Source of the DNA: CAYZQE01 sp964480635
GTDB lineage: Bacteria; Pseudomonadota; Gammaproteobacteria; GCA-001735895
Direction: 5' to 3'
Assembly: GCA_964480635.1 (NCBI GenBank)
Contig: CAYZQE010000004.1
Coordinates: 1-54,261 of the forward strand
Length of the DNA: 54,261 bases
Position 1 is the first letter of the stretch. Every line of letters begins with the position of its first letter. Positions 9,762 through 19,700 of this stretch are shown here, piece after piece. The translations under genes were made by a program, and so were the position numbers. The notes under the pieces are model-generated. The model worked only from the letters and a program-made list of their open reading frames with translations, was not told the origin of the DNA and searched no databases.

Positions 9762-12700
9762 GTGTCACGCCTATTTTACTCACGCCAGAGCTGACATTAT
9801 CCCTAGACCTTATGGGCACAAAGTTAATAGAAGCCAGTGCTGGCACCGGTAAAACCTATACCATCAGTAATTTATTTTGTCGTTTTATTATTGATGGTGC
9901 AGCGTTACAAAGTATTTTATTAGTGACCTTTACTAATGCGGCAACTGACGAGCTAAAACAACGAATTAGATTGCGTTTGAAGGATATTTTAACGTTATTT
10001 AAATCTATTAATGCTGTGACTAATAATGATTCTAATGATGGTTTTTTGCAACAATTAAAAAATGACTTTATTAAGCGTGATGACACGAATAAAACGTTAA
10101 TCTTAAATCGTTTAATCTTGGCGATGCGAAGCTTTGATGAAGCCGCCATTTATACAATTAATGGTTTTTGCCAACGTATGTTAAGCGATTATTCGATTCA
10201 TAGCGGCCAGCACTTTGAACTGTCTTTAATACACAACGATACAGAGCTTTGGCAAACGGCCCTTAAAGATTGGTGGCGTACTCAGTCATATTCATTAAAT
10301 AACAATCATTTTGAATTATTTAGTCATGCCGTTATCAGTTTATCAAAGGTCACTAAAAATAGTCAGTTATTAAGATCAGATACGAGACCTATTTTAATTC
10401 CTCCTGAACATAAAACCTTAGAGCAACTGTATCAACAATGGGATGCATGTCAGCACCAGTTAAATGATATCAAAGCTTTATGGCAACAACATAAGAATGA
10501 AGTTTTTGATTTTTTTAATGAGCATAAAATTTTTAAAAAGCGAGTGATTCATGCTGAAGACAAGATCGATGAAAACCTTCATCGATTAAATGAGTTTTTA
10601 AGCAGTAATAACACAAGCATCTTAGTTAATGAATTTAAGCTAATTTGCCATTCAAGTGTCACTAAAAATACGTTAATAGCGCATTGTGATAAACATCCAT
10701 TTCTTGAACACAATTTATTTCATCAAGCGGAGGCTTTGTTACAGCGACAAAATACAGTCATTGAGCAATTTAATGCCAGTGCCATATTAGATGCAGAAAG
10801 TTATGCGACGAAGCAAACTATTCAAGCTAAGTTAAAGCAACAAACCATAACGTTTAATGACCAGCTGATACGCTTAGATACCGCTTTAACAACATCATTA
10901 GGCTCATTAGCTAAGACCATTAGAGCTATATTTCCTATTGCCTTAATTGATGAATTTCAAGATACCAATGACATTCAATATTCAATTTTTAAACAACTCT
11001 ATCACCAACAAAAAGATATTAGCTTGATTATGATAGGTGACCCAAAGCAGGCCATTTATAGCTTTAGAGGGGGTGATATCTTTACCTACATGAAGGCCAA
11101 GCAAAATGTGGGCGATCAGCTGTATAGTTTAAGCAGTAACTGGCGTTCAACACCACACCTTATTCAGGCGATTAATCAATTGTTTTTAAACCGTGATGAT
11201 GCCTTTATTTACGCTAACGATATGCCCTTTGACCAAGTCACTTCGGGGTCAGATAACACGCCATTATTGAGCAGACATAAAGGCACTCAAAGTGCCCTTA
11301 GTTTGTGGCATTTAGCATCAGATCACAGCACTAAAACAGCCGCTATCAATATTAATCATCACGTTGCTAATGAAATTTGCAGCCTCATCAATGAAGGCGA
11401 AGAGGGCACGGCGTTATTGGGTAATAGCCCCGTTAAAGCATCTGACATTGCTATTTTAGTTCGTAGCCATTATGAAGGTAAAGAACTCGCGACGGCATTA
11501 AAGCAACGCGGCATTAATTCTATTAATATTGGCAAAGATAAGGTATTGCAAAGTGATGCGGCAAAAGGATTACTTTCACTATTAACAGGAATTGCACAAA
11601 ACAATAATAAACAAGCGGTTAGAAATATGTTTGCTAGCCGTTTATTTATGTATTCTCCAATACAAATAAATGACAAGGTTAATCAACCCATAATTTGGAA
11701 TAACTGGTTAACAAACGTTAATGAACTACATGAGCTTTGGCTCCACGATGGCTTTATAGCTATGTTTTACGTGATGTTACGCCAGCTAAATGTAAGCCAA
11801 GCATTATTAGCTAGAGATGATAGTGAACGCCAGATTACGAATTTATTGCACAGTGTCGAAATTATTCAACTCGCCGCAAAAACACATGCAACGCCTCATG
11901 CTTTATGTGACTGGTTAAAGCAACAAATTAATAACCCTGAATTAAGCAGTAATGATGAAGATGAGCTTCGCTTAGAAAGTGATGCAAAATTGGTAAAAAT
12001 AGTCACTGTTCATAAAAGTAAGGGCTTAGAATATCCCATAGTCTTTGTGCCATTCCTTTGGCGATGTCAGCCTATTTCTCAATCTCAGCCCTATTATCAA
12101 TACCATAATTGTCAGCAAACGAACGTGTTTGATTTTTTATTCAGCGAGTTTGACAACCGTAAACAAGCCTTCATATCGGCTGAAAAAGAACGTTTAGCAG
12201 AAGATATGCGTTTACTCTATGTCGCATTAACGAGAGCGCGTAGTAAATGTTATTTAGTGACCGGTCAAGTCAGTCGTTCTGCTAGCAACTATTCGGCATT
12301 GGCTTTTTTATGTCATCCCGCTCAATCAGCCCTTGATCTAGATTTTAAAAGAGCCGATATGGCGAGTTATGCAAAAAAGCATGACATTGAGCTAGACATT
12401 AACCAGATTGCTCAAAACTCGAAAAACACCATTGATTATAAAGTATTAGCTAAAGAACCAGACATGGTCAAAAGCAATATTAAAAACAACCCTCAGCAAG
12501 CGTTAAAAACGTCAAATTTTAACGGTAATGTTAATTTTAATTGGCAAATATCAAGCTTTAGCCGTATGACCCGTGATGTGCATCAAGTTGCACATGGCGG
12601 TCAAATGCAGCATACAAATGACGATATCTTTAATTTTAAACGAGGAGGGGATGCCGGTACATTTTTGCATCATATTTTAGAGCTATTAGACTTTAGCGGG

Positions 12701-13348
12701 GATATTAAAGCTCAGTGTCAGGTTTTATTTAATCGATTTGCGCCACGTTATCACTTAGATAGCGAACAGAATGAAGCCACAGTGTCGACTTGGATGACTG
12801 AAATTGTGAACACAAACCTTGATGCTAAGGGTTTAAAGTTATCTTTATTAAAACCAAAACAGCGTCTTGACGAGCTAGAGTTTGATTTTTCATTGCACAC
12901 TGTCAACATTGCAAAATTAAATAAATTTTTAGCTAAACGCAGCGGACAAATTGGCTCTATGCTAAGCATTAATAACTTTAAAGGTATGATGACGGGGTTT
13001 ATTGATTTGGTCTTTGAGTACCAAGGTAAATATTATGTTGCTGATTATAAAAGTAATTTTTTAGGGACTCAGATGAGTGATTATACACCTAGTAAGCTAC
13101 AACAAGCCGTGATTGATAGGCGTTATGATTTACAATATTTATTGTATAGCTTAGCCCTACACAGATATTTAAATTATCGCTTACCCAATTACTGTTATGA
13201 AGAACATTTTGGCGGCGTTTATTATCTATTCTTAAGAGCTATGAGGCAAAAAACAGGGTCTCAATTTGGAGTTTTTTATAATCTTCCAAAACAAAATGAG
13301 ATGCAAGAACTCGATTTAGAACTGTTTAAAACGGCTGAGAATAGCTAA
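9758..13348 (+). CDS. recB: exodeoxyribonuclease V subunit beta (RecB)
   Basis: A 1,196-residue SF1A helicase plus nuclease. Walker A is at residues 25-33 (EASAGTGKT, Lys32). Later helicase motifs include LIDEFQDTN, GDPKQAIYSFRGGD, VHKSKGLEYPIVF and RLLYVALTRAR. The C-terminal nuclease domain begins near GTFLHHILELL and carries the catalytic triad Asp1083 (FIDLVF), Asp1096 and Lys1098 (VADYKSN), equivalent to E. coli Asp1067/Asp1080/Lys1082. The enzyme therefore looks fully active as both 3'-5' helicase and nuclease. Its stop codon overlaps the recD start by one base (TAATG). Confidence 0.97.
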   Translation: MSVTPILLTPELTLSLDLMGTKLIEASAGTGKTYTISNLFCRFIIDGAALQSILLVTFTNAATDELKQRIRLRLKDILTLFKSINAVTNNDSNDGFLQQLKNDFIKRDDTNKTLILNRLILAMRSFDEAAIYTINGFCQRMLSDYSIHSGQHFELSLIHNDTELWQTALKDWWRTQSYSLNNNHFELFSHAVISLSKVTKNSQLLRSDTRPILIPPEHKTLEQLYQQWDACQHQLNDIKALWQQHKNEVFDFFNEHKIFKKRVIHAEDKIDENLHRLNEFLSSNNTSILVNEFKLICHSSVTKNTLIAHCDKHPFLEHNLFHQAEALLQRQNTVIEQFNASAILDAESYATKQTIQAKLKQQTITFNDQLIRLDTALTTSLGSLAKTIRAIFPIALIDEFQDTNDIQYSIFKQLYHQQKDISLIMIGDPKQAIYSFRGGDIFTYMKAKQNVGDQLYSLSSNWRSTPHLIQAINQLFLNRDDAFIYANDMPFDQVTSGSDNTPLLSRHKGTQSALSLWHLASDHSTKTAAININHHVANEICSLINEGEEGTALLGNSPVKASDIAILVRSHYEGKELATALKQRGINSINIGKDKVLQSDAAKGLLSLLTGIAQNNNKQAVRNMFASRLFMYSPIQINDKVNQPIIWNNWLTNVNELHELWLHDGFIAMFYVMLRQLNVSQALLARDDSERQITNLLHSVEIIQLAAKTHATPHALCDWLKQQINNPELSSNDEDELRLESDAKLVKIVTVHKSKGLEYPIVFVPFLWRCQPISQSQPYYQYHNCQQTNVFDFLFSEFDNRKQAFISAEKERLAEDMRLLYVALTRARSKCYLVTGQVSRSASNYSALAFLCHPAQSALDLDFKRADMASYAKKHDIELDINQIAQNSKNTIDYKVLAKEPDMVKSNIKNNPQQALKTSNFNGNVNFNWQISSFSRMTRDVHQVAHGGQMQHTNDDIFNFKRGGDAGTFLHHILELLDFSGDIKAQCQVLFNRFAPRYHLDSEQNEATVSTWMTEIVNTNLDAKGLKLSLLKPKQRLDELEFDFSLHTVNIAKLNKFLAKRSGQIGSMLSINNFKGMMTGFIDLVFEYQGKYYVADYKSNFLGTQMSDYTPSKLQQAVIDRRYDLQYLLYSLALHRYLNYRLPNYCYEEHFGGVYYLFLRAMRQKTGSQFGVFYNLPKQNEMQELDLELFKTAENS

Positions 13349-15183
13349 TGGCAGACTTATTAAAGCAACGACTGAAACAACAAATCATTTCGCCATTGAG
13401 TTACTTTTTTGCACAATTTATAGCTCAAAAAAGCACTCAAAATATAGAGTCTATTTTATGTATTAGTGCGGCATTAGTTAGTGAATGCAATCAACAGGGT
13501 GATATTTGCATCAACTTAAATGACTATGCCAATAAATACATTTTTACAGCTAATGCTATTGAAAATGAGCCATTTATTGACATTAAATTGCCTGACATTA
13601 ACCAATGGATAAACGAATTAAGCCAACACAGCTGCGTCAGCACTCACTTTGGGTCGCAGCCATTAATTCTTGATGGTCACACTTTGTATTTGGGGAAGCT
13701 ATGGCACTACGAAGACTATATAGTCAGTCAGATAAATCATCGAATACAACAAAAACAAACCATCAATTTTGAGCTTTTAAAAAAGGGATTAAAATCTCTT
13801 TTTGAAGCCAACAACAGTGAGGTTGATTGGCAAAAGATAGCCGCTAGCATTGTTGTTTCGCAATCTTTTAGTGTTATTTCTGGTGGCCCTGGCACGGGTA
13901 AAACAACCACGTTAATAAAGATATTGGCTTTACTTTTAGAGCAAAACCCAACATTTAATATCCAACTATGTGCCCCCACGGGCAAAGCGGCTATTCGCAT
14001 GTTAGAAGCAATTAATAGCCGTAAAAACGAGCTGAATCTTGATCAACACATTATCGCTAAAATGCCAGTAAACGCTAAAACAATCCATCGTTTACTGGCT
14101 TATAAATTTGGTCAATTTAGTTTTAATTTAGACAACCCATTAAGCGTTGATTGCCTTGTTATTGATGAAGCATCAATGATAGATTTTGAATTAATGTATC
14201 ACCTGATTAGGGCATTGCCACGACACTGTAAACTTATTTTATTAGGTGATAAAGATCAGCTGTCCTCAGTCGATGCTGGGCATGTTTTTAGCGACATATG
14301 TGGTCGGCAGCACACATTATCTTATTCCACTCAACACGCTAGTTTTTTGGCAATCGTCAATGACATTGATGTCAAAAATATATCGAATCATAACAACAGC
14401 CCCGACATTGCTCAATCTATCGCATTATTAAAGACCAGTTATCGCTTTAATATGGACAGTGGCATTGGGCATTTTTCTAAATTAGTTAACCAAGGAAACG
14501 GAGAAGCAGCTATTGCTTTAATGCAACAAAAAGGTGATGAATTAAACCTGTTTGAGATTGAAGAAAACACTATCCCTGTTGATGCTATCAATTTAATATT
14601 AGAAAATTATGAAAAGGTTGTAGTCGCTAAAAGTGTCGAAAGTGCGATAACAGAATTTTCTAAATTTCAAATACTCTGTGCGGTTAGAACGGGAACATTT
14701 GGTGTTACTGTTTTAAATGAACTCATCAATCAGCGATTATTTTTAAGGCATAAAATCACCATAGCAAATAACTTCGATGGGCAACCCATCATAATCACCC
14801 AAAACGATTATGAAAATAACCTGTTTAATGGCGATATTGGAATGTTATGGCGATCAAATAATGAATTATTTGCCTACTTTCAGCAAATTGATGGATCGTT
14901 AAAAGGGTTTCCTTTAATTAGCTTAGGGCAATATGAAACAGCTTGGGCAATAACGGTGCATAAGTCTCAAGGTTCTGAATACCATTCGGTATTAATGGTA
15001 TTGCCTAATTCAGACAATAACGCCCTGTTAAAAAGAGAACTCATTTATACCGGTGTGACACGTGCTAAAAAGACATTTAATTTATGTGCGGTGGTTAATA
15101 AGTTCATTCAAGGATGCTCACTTAAAACCAAGCGAAGTTCAGGTTTAGCTAAAAAATTAGGCTGGGATTCTGCGAATGATTAA
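13348..15183 (+). CDS. recD: exodeoxyribonuclease V subunit alpha (RecD)
   Basis: A 611-residue SF1B 5'-3' helicase, the fast motor of RecBCD, of normal length. Walker A is GGPGTGKTTT at about residues 179-188. The DEA-type Walker B is in LVIDEASMIDFELM, motif III is LLGDKDQLSSVDAGHV, and the C-terminal motifs are AITVHKSQGSEY and YTGVTRAK. It completes the recCBD operon; the start codon overlaps the recB stop, so expression is coupled to recB. The intact set implies Chi-regulated recombinational repair and degradation of linear foreign DNA. Confidence 0.96.
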   Translation: MADLLKQRLKQQIISPLSYFFAQFIAQKSTQNIESILCISAALVSECNQQGDICINLNDYANKYIFTANAIENEPFIDIKLPDINQWINELSQHSCVSTHFGSQPLILDGHTLYLGKLWHYEDYIVSQINHRIQQKQTINFELLKKGLKSLFEANNSEVDWQKIAASIVVSQSFSVISGGPGTGKTTTLIKILALLLEQNPTFNIQLCAPTGKAAIRMLEAINSRKNELNLDQHIIAKMPVNAKTIHRLLAYKFGQFSFNLDNPLSVDCLVIDEASMIDFELMYHLIRALPRHCKLILLGDKDQLSSVDAGHVFSDICGRQHTLSYSTQHASFLAIVNDIDVKNISNHNNSPDIAQSIALLKTSYRFNMDSGIGHFSKLVNQGNGEAAIALMQQKGDELNLFEIEENTIPVDAINLILENYEKVVVAKSVESAITEFSKFQILCAVRTGTFGVTVLNELINQRLFLRHKITIANNFDGQPIIITQNDYENNLFNGDIGMLWRSNNELFAYFQQIDGSLKGFPLISLGQYETAWAITVHKSQGSEYHSVLMVLPNSDNNALLKRELIYTGVTRAKKTFNLCAVVNKFIQGCSLKTKRSSGLAKKLGWDSAND

Positions 15184-15213
15184 ATGTTTTTCAACAACTG
15201 CCGATAATAAAGT

Positions 15214-15534
15214 ATGACTTTTATAAGACTCTTAATGGTTTTAACTTTTGCGTTATTTTTAATAGCTTGTGCGACAGATAGTTATCAAGAAATACAAACA
15301 ACCACGGTTAATAAAAATCAAATTAGGGTTTATTACGGTACATTTCCAAGTTGCGAATATGATGTAGTAGGGCACATTGAAGTGAATGGGCAATATCATT
15401 CAAAACAAAGTTTATTTCAATTTATGGCTGATGAAGCTGAAAAAATGAAAGCAAAAGCCGTCATTATTGATTATTTAAAATCATTAAATATAAGAGAGTA
15501 TGTGGCAGTAGGCAAGGCGATTCTTTGTCGTTAA
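15214..15534 (+). CDS. small predicted lipoprotein of unknown function
   Basis: A 106-residue protein with a lipoprotein signal peptide. A hydrophobic stretch ends in the lipobox LIAC, with Cys19 as the expected lipidated residue. The mature part has two more cysteines (in PSCEYD and at the very end, AILCR), which could form a disulfide. I recognise no named family. The shape (short, with a GHIEVNGQY strand and an AEKMKAKAVII helix-strand pair) recalls small YdgH/BhsA- or RcsF-like periplasmic folds, but that is speculative. It lies 30 bases after recD and may be read through from that operon. Its stop lies 3 bases from the end of the convergent small ORF. Confidence 0.7.
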   Translation: MTFIRLLMVLTFALFLIACATDSYQEIQTTTVNKNQIRVYYGTFPSCEYDVVGHIEVNGQYHSKQSLFQFMADEAEKMKAKAVIIDYLKSLNIREYVAVGKAILCR

Positions 15535-15537
15535 TAG

Positions 15538-15648
15538 TTAATTATCAGAATGCTCCGAGCGTTCTGTGTCATTGTCGTCATCCAAAATCTTCTTTTTAGC
15601 TTCGGGGGTTAAAATCACGGTAATATCTTCGTCATCATCTTCAAACAT
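15538..15648 (-). CDS. very small acidic ORF, 36 codons
   Basis: An ATG at 15646-15648 preceded by GAGG about 7 bases upstream opens a 36-codon frame ending in TAA. The product is strongly charged: it starts MFEDDDEDITVILTPEAKKK, has a second acidic cluster ILDDDND, and ends with a polar tail. Its Shine-Dalgarno is better than that of most neighbours. It sits downstream of the FecR-domain gene on the same strand (114-base gap) and abuts the convergent lipoprotein gene. No family is recognised. It may be a genuine microprotein, or a chance frame in an intergenic region. Confidence 0.4.
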   Translation of the reverse strand: MFEDDDEDITVILTPEAKKKILDDDNDTERSEHSDN

Positions 15649-15762
15649 TATAAACCTCAGCTTATTGTTATTTTGTGAACAAAGTTACTTTATAACCTCA
15701 AACAACAATAAAACGAGACCCAGCTCAAGCTTTTAAAAAACAGTAGCCATTTAGTTTGACGA

Positions 15763-16497
15763 TTAATAATCTCTTCTGGCACCACCATACAAATTACCCT
15801 CTAAACCAAATGGCACTTCACGGCCTACTAATGTTTCTAACATTTTCAATTCAAGATCAGTATGATTTTTAAAGGGGGCTGGGATTATGCGGCTACCCTG
15901 ACGCGAGTGTTTAGTGATATATTTGGGTTCATCATGGTGAGTGGTTTCTAATAGCAACGTGTCATTTGGGTCTTCATTAGAGCTAATTTGAGTCTTACCA
16001 TAGCATGTGCATAGATAAGATACCTCAGGGTCAGACTCCATGTAAACACCAGTTCCTCTTATACCAATCGTTGCAATAGGGGTCGACATAACAAGCGTAT
16101 TGTTATTAGACCGTTCACCAAAAACAGTCAGTACTTTGCCAGACACTAATCTCATCGCATCTAAAAAGAAGTTACTGCCCTCAAGTTGCATGGTGCTGTT
16201 ACTGCGAACTATAAATGAATCACTACCCACAGCAAAAACAACATTACTTTTTTTACCAGTTTCGATCAACGCGCCTGCATCAATTTGAGTGTCTTTAGTA
16301 GCTTTAATGCCATTAACACGTACATCACCGTCTAAAGCAAAAATAGATTCCTTTTTTTCTAGTTTACGCGGGCTAAAACCCCACCACGCTGCAAGTGCAG
16401 CTTGTGGCGCTGCTAAGCTAAATACGCCACCAGTAAGGGCGGCTACCAGCAACAAGCGCCTTTTTTCATCAAAATCACTGAGTTGGTCGTCTGACAT
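15763..16497 (-). CDS. FecR-domain periplasmic protein
   Basis: A 244-residue protein. Residues 12-36 form an export signal with a twin-arginine-like start (EKRRLLLVAALTGG) and cleavage near ALA-AW. A FecR-type beta-rich domain follows: LDGDVRVNGIKATKDTQIDAG, then MSTPIATIGIRGTGVYM. The second stretch (x-T-P-x-A-x-x-x-x-R-G-T) is the most typical part of this domain. A Cys-x-Cys (YLCTCYG) lies just after it. Stand-alone FecR proteins often accompany large surface proteins; no FecI-type sigma factor is visible here. It is divergent from the giant surface protein gene, 264 bases away. Its exact role is unknown; sensing or envelope scaffolding is inference. Confidence 0.8.
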   Translation of the reverse strand: MSDDQLSDFDEKRRLLLVAALTGGVFSLAAPQAALAAWWGFSPRKLEKKESIFALDGDVRVNGIKATKDTQIDAGALIETGKKSNVVFAVGSDSFIVRSNSTMQLEGSNFFLDAMRLVSGKVLTVFGERSNNNTLVMSTPIATIGIRGTGVYMESDPEVSYLCTCYGKTQISSNEDPNDTLLLETTHHDEPKYITKHSRQGSRIIPAPFKNHTDLELKMLETLVGREVPFGLEGNLYGGARRDY

Positions 16498-16761
16498 TGT
16501 ATATTCCTTAATTAATTAAATAGTCGATATGTTTATATATTAGCTTCTAATGACACGAAAAAATATGAACTTTTTCACTAAGCTATTAACTACTTTCCCA
16601 ATTATGTTACTAAAAAGGCAACCATTTGTAAGATTTATGTTAACTTATGTTAGTAAATTATTTTATTTTAACTTTTTAAAGTTTGCTTTTTGTCATCTTT
16701 AAATCAAGTTGAATAGATTTTTTTTAATGGAAAAATTAAATTATTAAACTTAATCTTGATT
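16498..16761. promoter_or_regulatory. divergent intergenic region between the FecR-domain gene and the surface-protein operon
   Basis: 264 bases of extremely AT-rich sequence separate two divergent start codons, so it should hold both promoters. Short related AT-rich words (TTATGTTA) occur at about 16602 and 16637 and again near 16645. I see no confident -35/-10 pair and no strong Shine-Dalgarno in front of the giant gene. The composition suits binding by a nucleoid-associated silencer. Confidence 0.4.
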
Positions 16762-19700
16762 ATGAATCACCAGCCCATCAAATATAATTTATTACGATTT
16801 TTCATAATAATTTTCTGCTGTCAGTTGCTCCTGCTCTTTTCATCTTTCGTTTCTGCTTACCCCAATACAAATAATTCTTACATAATGGATTATGCTGCGG
16901 GTACTGCAGGCGGTTGGAATAATTCTGACAATACTGAGTGTACGTCATGCCACGCCAATAATGGCAGCACTGTCACCAATTTTGAATCATTGGCTAGCTT
17001 AATCACCACAAACCGTTACGACTATTTCTATTTTAACATAACCTCTGGGCCTCAAAATCCTCCAAGAGGTGGGTTTAATATGAAAGTGGTCAACAGTAGT
17101 GGCGTCACAACGGGCACTTTATCCGAGTTTGATGCTAATGCGGTTATGAGTGGTAGCATTGCTCGACATACCAACGCAAACGATAATAGATGGTATTTAA
17201 GGTGGCTTTCGCCTAGTTCTGCGACAAATGTTCGGTTTTCCTATTGCGCCAATTCTGTTAATGGTAATAGAGATGACAACTATGTGAACACAACAGGTGA
17301 AAATGGTGATCATATTTTTTGTTCGTATAGGTCAGTTACCGTTAATCAAGCCCCGCATGCGGTTGACGACCTATTTTCTGTGACAGAAAACCATTCAGGA
17401 AGCGGTTATTTTTACCCAATAACTCATGGCACCAATGATTCTGATGCTGAAAGCTCAAATGCGTCATTAACGCTCACGTATGACTCTAGCAGCATCAGTG
17501 GCGCTACTTTATCGTGTTCTACCGTGAATGAGCGTTGTACTGTTTCGTTGACAAGTGATTTCAATTATTTAGATACTGGTGAATCAGTCACGCTCAGTGG
17601 TTATAGAGATTACACGTTAAATGATTCAAGCTGGCTATCCAGTAATAGCGATGAATCTTCTGAGCGAACTGGCCGTATGACCATTCGAGTGACGGGTATG
17701 AATGATGCCCCGACCGCAGATAATGACAGTGGTTATACCATCAATGAAGGCGCTGCCAGCACAACACAAATTAGCTTAGCCAGCTTATTGTCTGGTGATA
17801 ATGACGTTGATACATCTGATAGTTTGTCAGTCACTTTTTTATCGTGTCTCAGTAACTGTTCAAGTGTTAGTTCTAATGCTACTTATGTCCTGTTTCAGCA
17901 TGATGGTAGTGAAACGACCACGGCAACTTTTAGGTATTATGCTTATGATGGCTCAAGCTATTCTAACCAAGCGACGGTGACGGTTAATATTACTCCTCAA
18001 AATGATGTGCCAACAGCTGATAATGATAGCGGTTATACCATTAATGAAGGAGCAATTAGCACCACACAAATCAGTTTAGCCAGTTTATTATCGGGTGATA
18101 ATGATAACGATGGAGATAGCTTATCGGTTACCTTTTTATCTTGCGCGACTAATTGTTCCAGTGTGTCGATTAATGGTAGTTACGTTCAATTTATTCATAA
18201 TGGAAGTGAAACAACGTCAGCCAGTTTTTACTATTATGCTTTTGATGGTAGCGCTTACTCCAATCAAGCTACTGTCTCCGTGGCAATCACTCCTCAAAAT
18301 GATTCTCCAATAGCAGATAATGATAGTGGTTATAGCATTAATGAAGGCGCTACAAACAGTACAGACATTTTATTATCAAGCATATTAACCGGAGATACGG
18401 ATGCAGATGGAGACACATTAACGGTTACAAATTTAAGTTGTGGCTCTAATTGCTCAACTGTTTCAGTTAATGGCACTCATGTCATATTTACTCATGATGG
18501 CAGTGAAACAACATCGGCTACTTTTACCTACACGGCTAATGATGGCACAATTGATTCAAATACAGCGACTGTAACTATTTCAATAACACCTCAAAATGAC
18601 ACACCATTTGCTGATAACGATAGTGGATATATTATTAATGAAGGGGCTACAAACAGCACTGAAATTCTGTTATTAAGCATATTAACCGGAGATACGGATG
18701 CAGACGGTGACTCTTTATTGGTTACTAATTTAAGTTGTGGCCTTAACTGCTCAAGTGTTTCTGATAATGGCACCAATATAATATTTACTCATGATGGCAG
18801 TGAAACAACATCAGCAACGTTTACATACACCGCTAATGACGACACAACAGATTCAAACATAGCTACTGTCACGCTCACTATTACACCTCAAAATGATGCG
18901 CCAATTGCTGATAATGATAGTGGTTACACCATTAATGAAGCGGCAACTAGTACAACTCAAATAAGTCTAGCAAGTTTGCTGTCAGGTGACTTTGATAGTG
19001 AAGGCGATAGCTTAAGCATTACAAATCTATTATGTGCAACAAATTGCAGCAACGTATCCGATGATGGTAATTTTGTTTTATTTCAACATGATGGTAGCGA
19101 AACAATATCGGCTACTTTTACTTACACTGCAAATGATGGCATTTTAAATTCTAATGTGGCTACGGTAACTATAAGCATCACCCCTCAAAACGATTTACCA
19201 AATGCTAATAATGATAGTGGATACACCCTTAATGAAGGTGCTACTAGCTCAACTGAAATTAGTGTTGCTAGTTTGCTTATAAATGATACCGATAATGATA
19301 ATANNNNNNNNNNNNNNNNNNNNNNNNNNNNNNNNNNNNNNNNNNNNNNNNNNNNNNNNNNNNNNNNNNNNNNNNNNNNNNNNNNNNNNNNNNNNNNNNN
19401 NNNTCAACTGAAATTAGTGTTGCTAGTTTGCTTATAAATGATACCGATAATGATAATACGTTGAGTGTTACAAATTTAAGTTGTGGCTTAAATTGTAGTA
19501 GCGTTTCAAGTAATGGAACTAATATTTTTTTTACACACAATGACAGCGAAACGATTACTGCAACATTTACATATACAGCAAATGATGGAACTATCGATTC
19601 AAATGTTGCCACTGTAACCGTAATCATTACCCCAGTGAATGACGCACCTGCTATATCGCTGACCGCCAATGATTTTACGGCTGGGACAGGTGATTCTGTT

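Noticed and set aside
16762..19303. The giant gene as two separate broken genes or a frameshifted pseudogene
   Set aside because: The apparent frame change is caused by the 100 N plus a duplicated 55-bp contig end; removing these restores one frame.
19277..19669. Minus-strand frames opposite the giant repeat gene, including one spanning the N gap
   Set aside because: They are mirror frames of a repetitive coding sequence, recur at the same phase in several repeats, and lack start signals or motifs.
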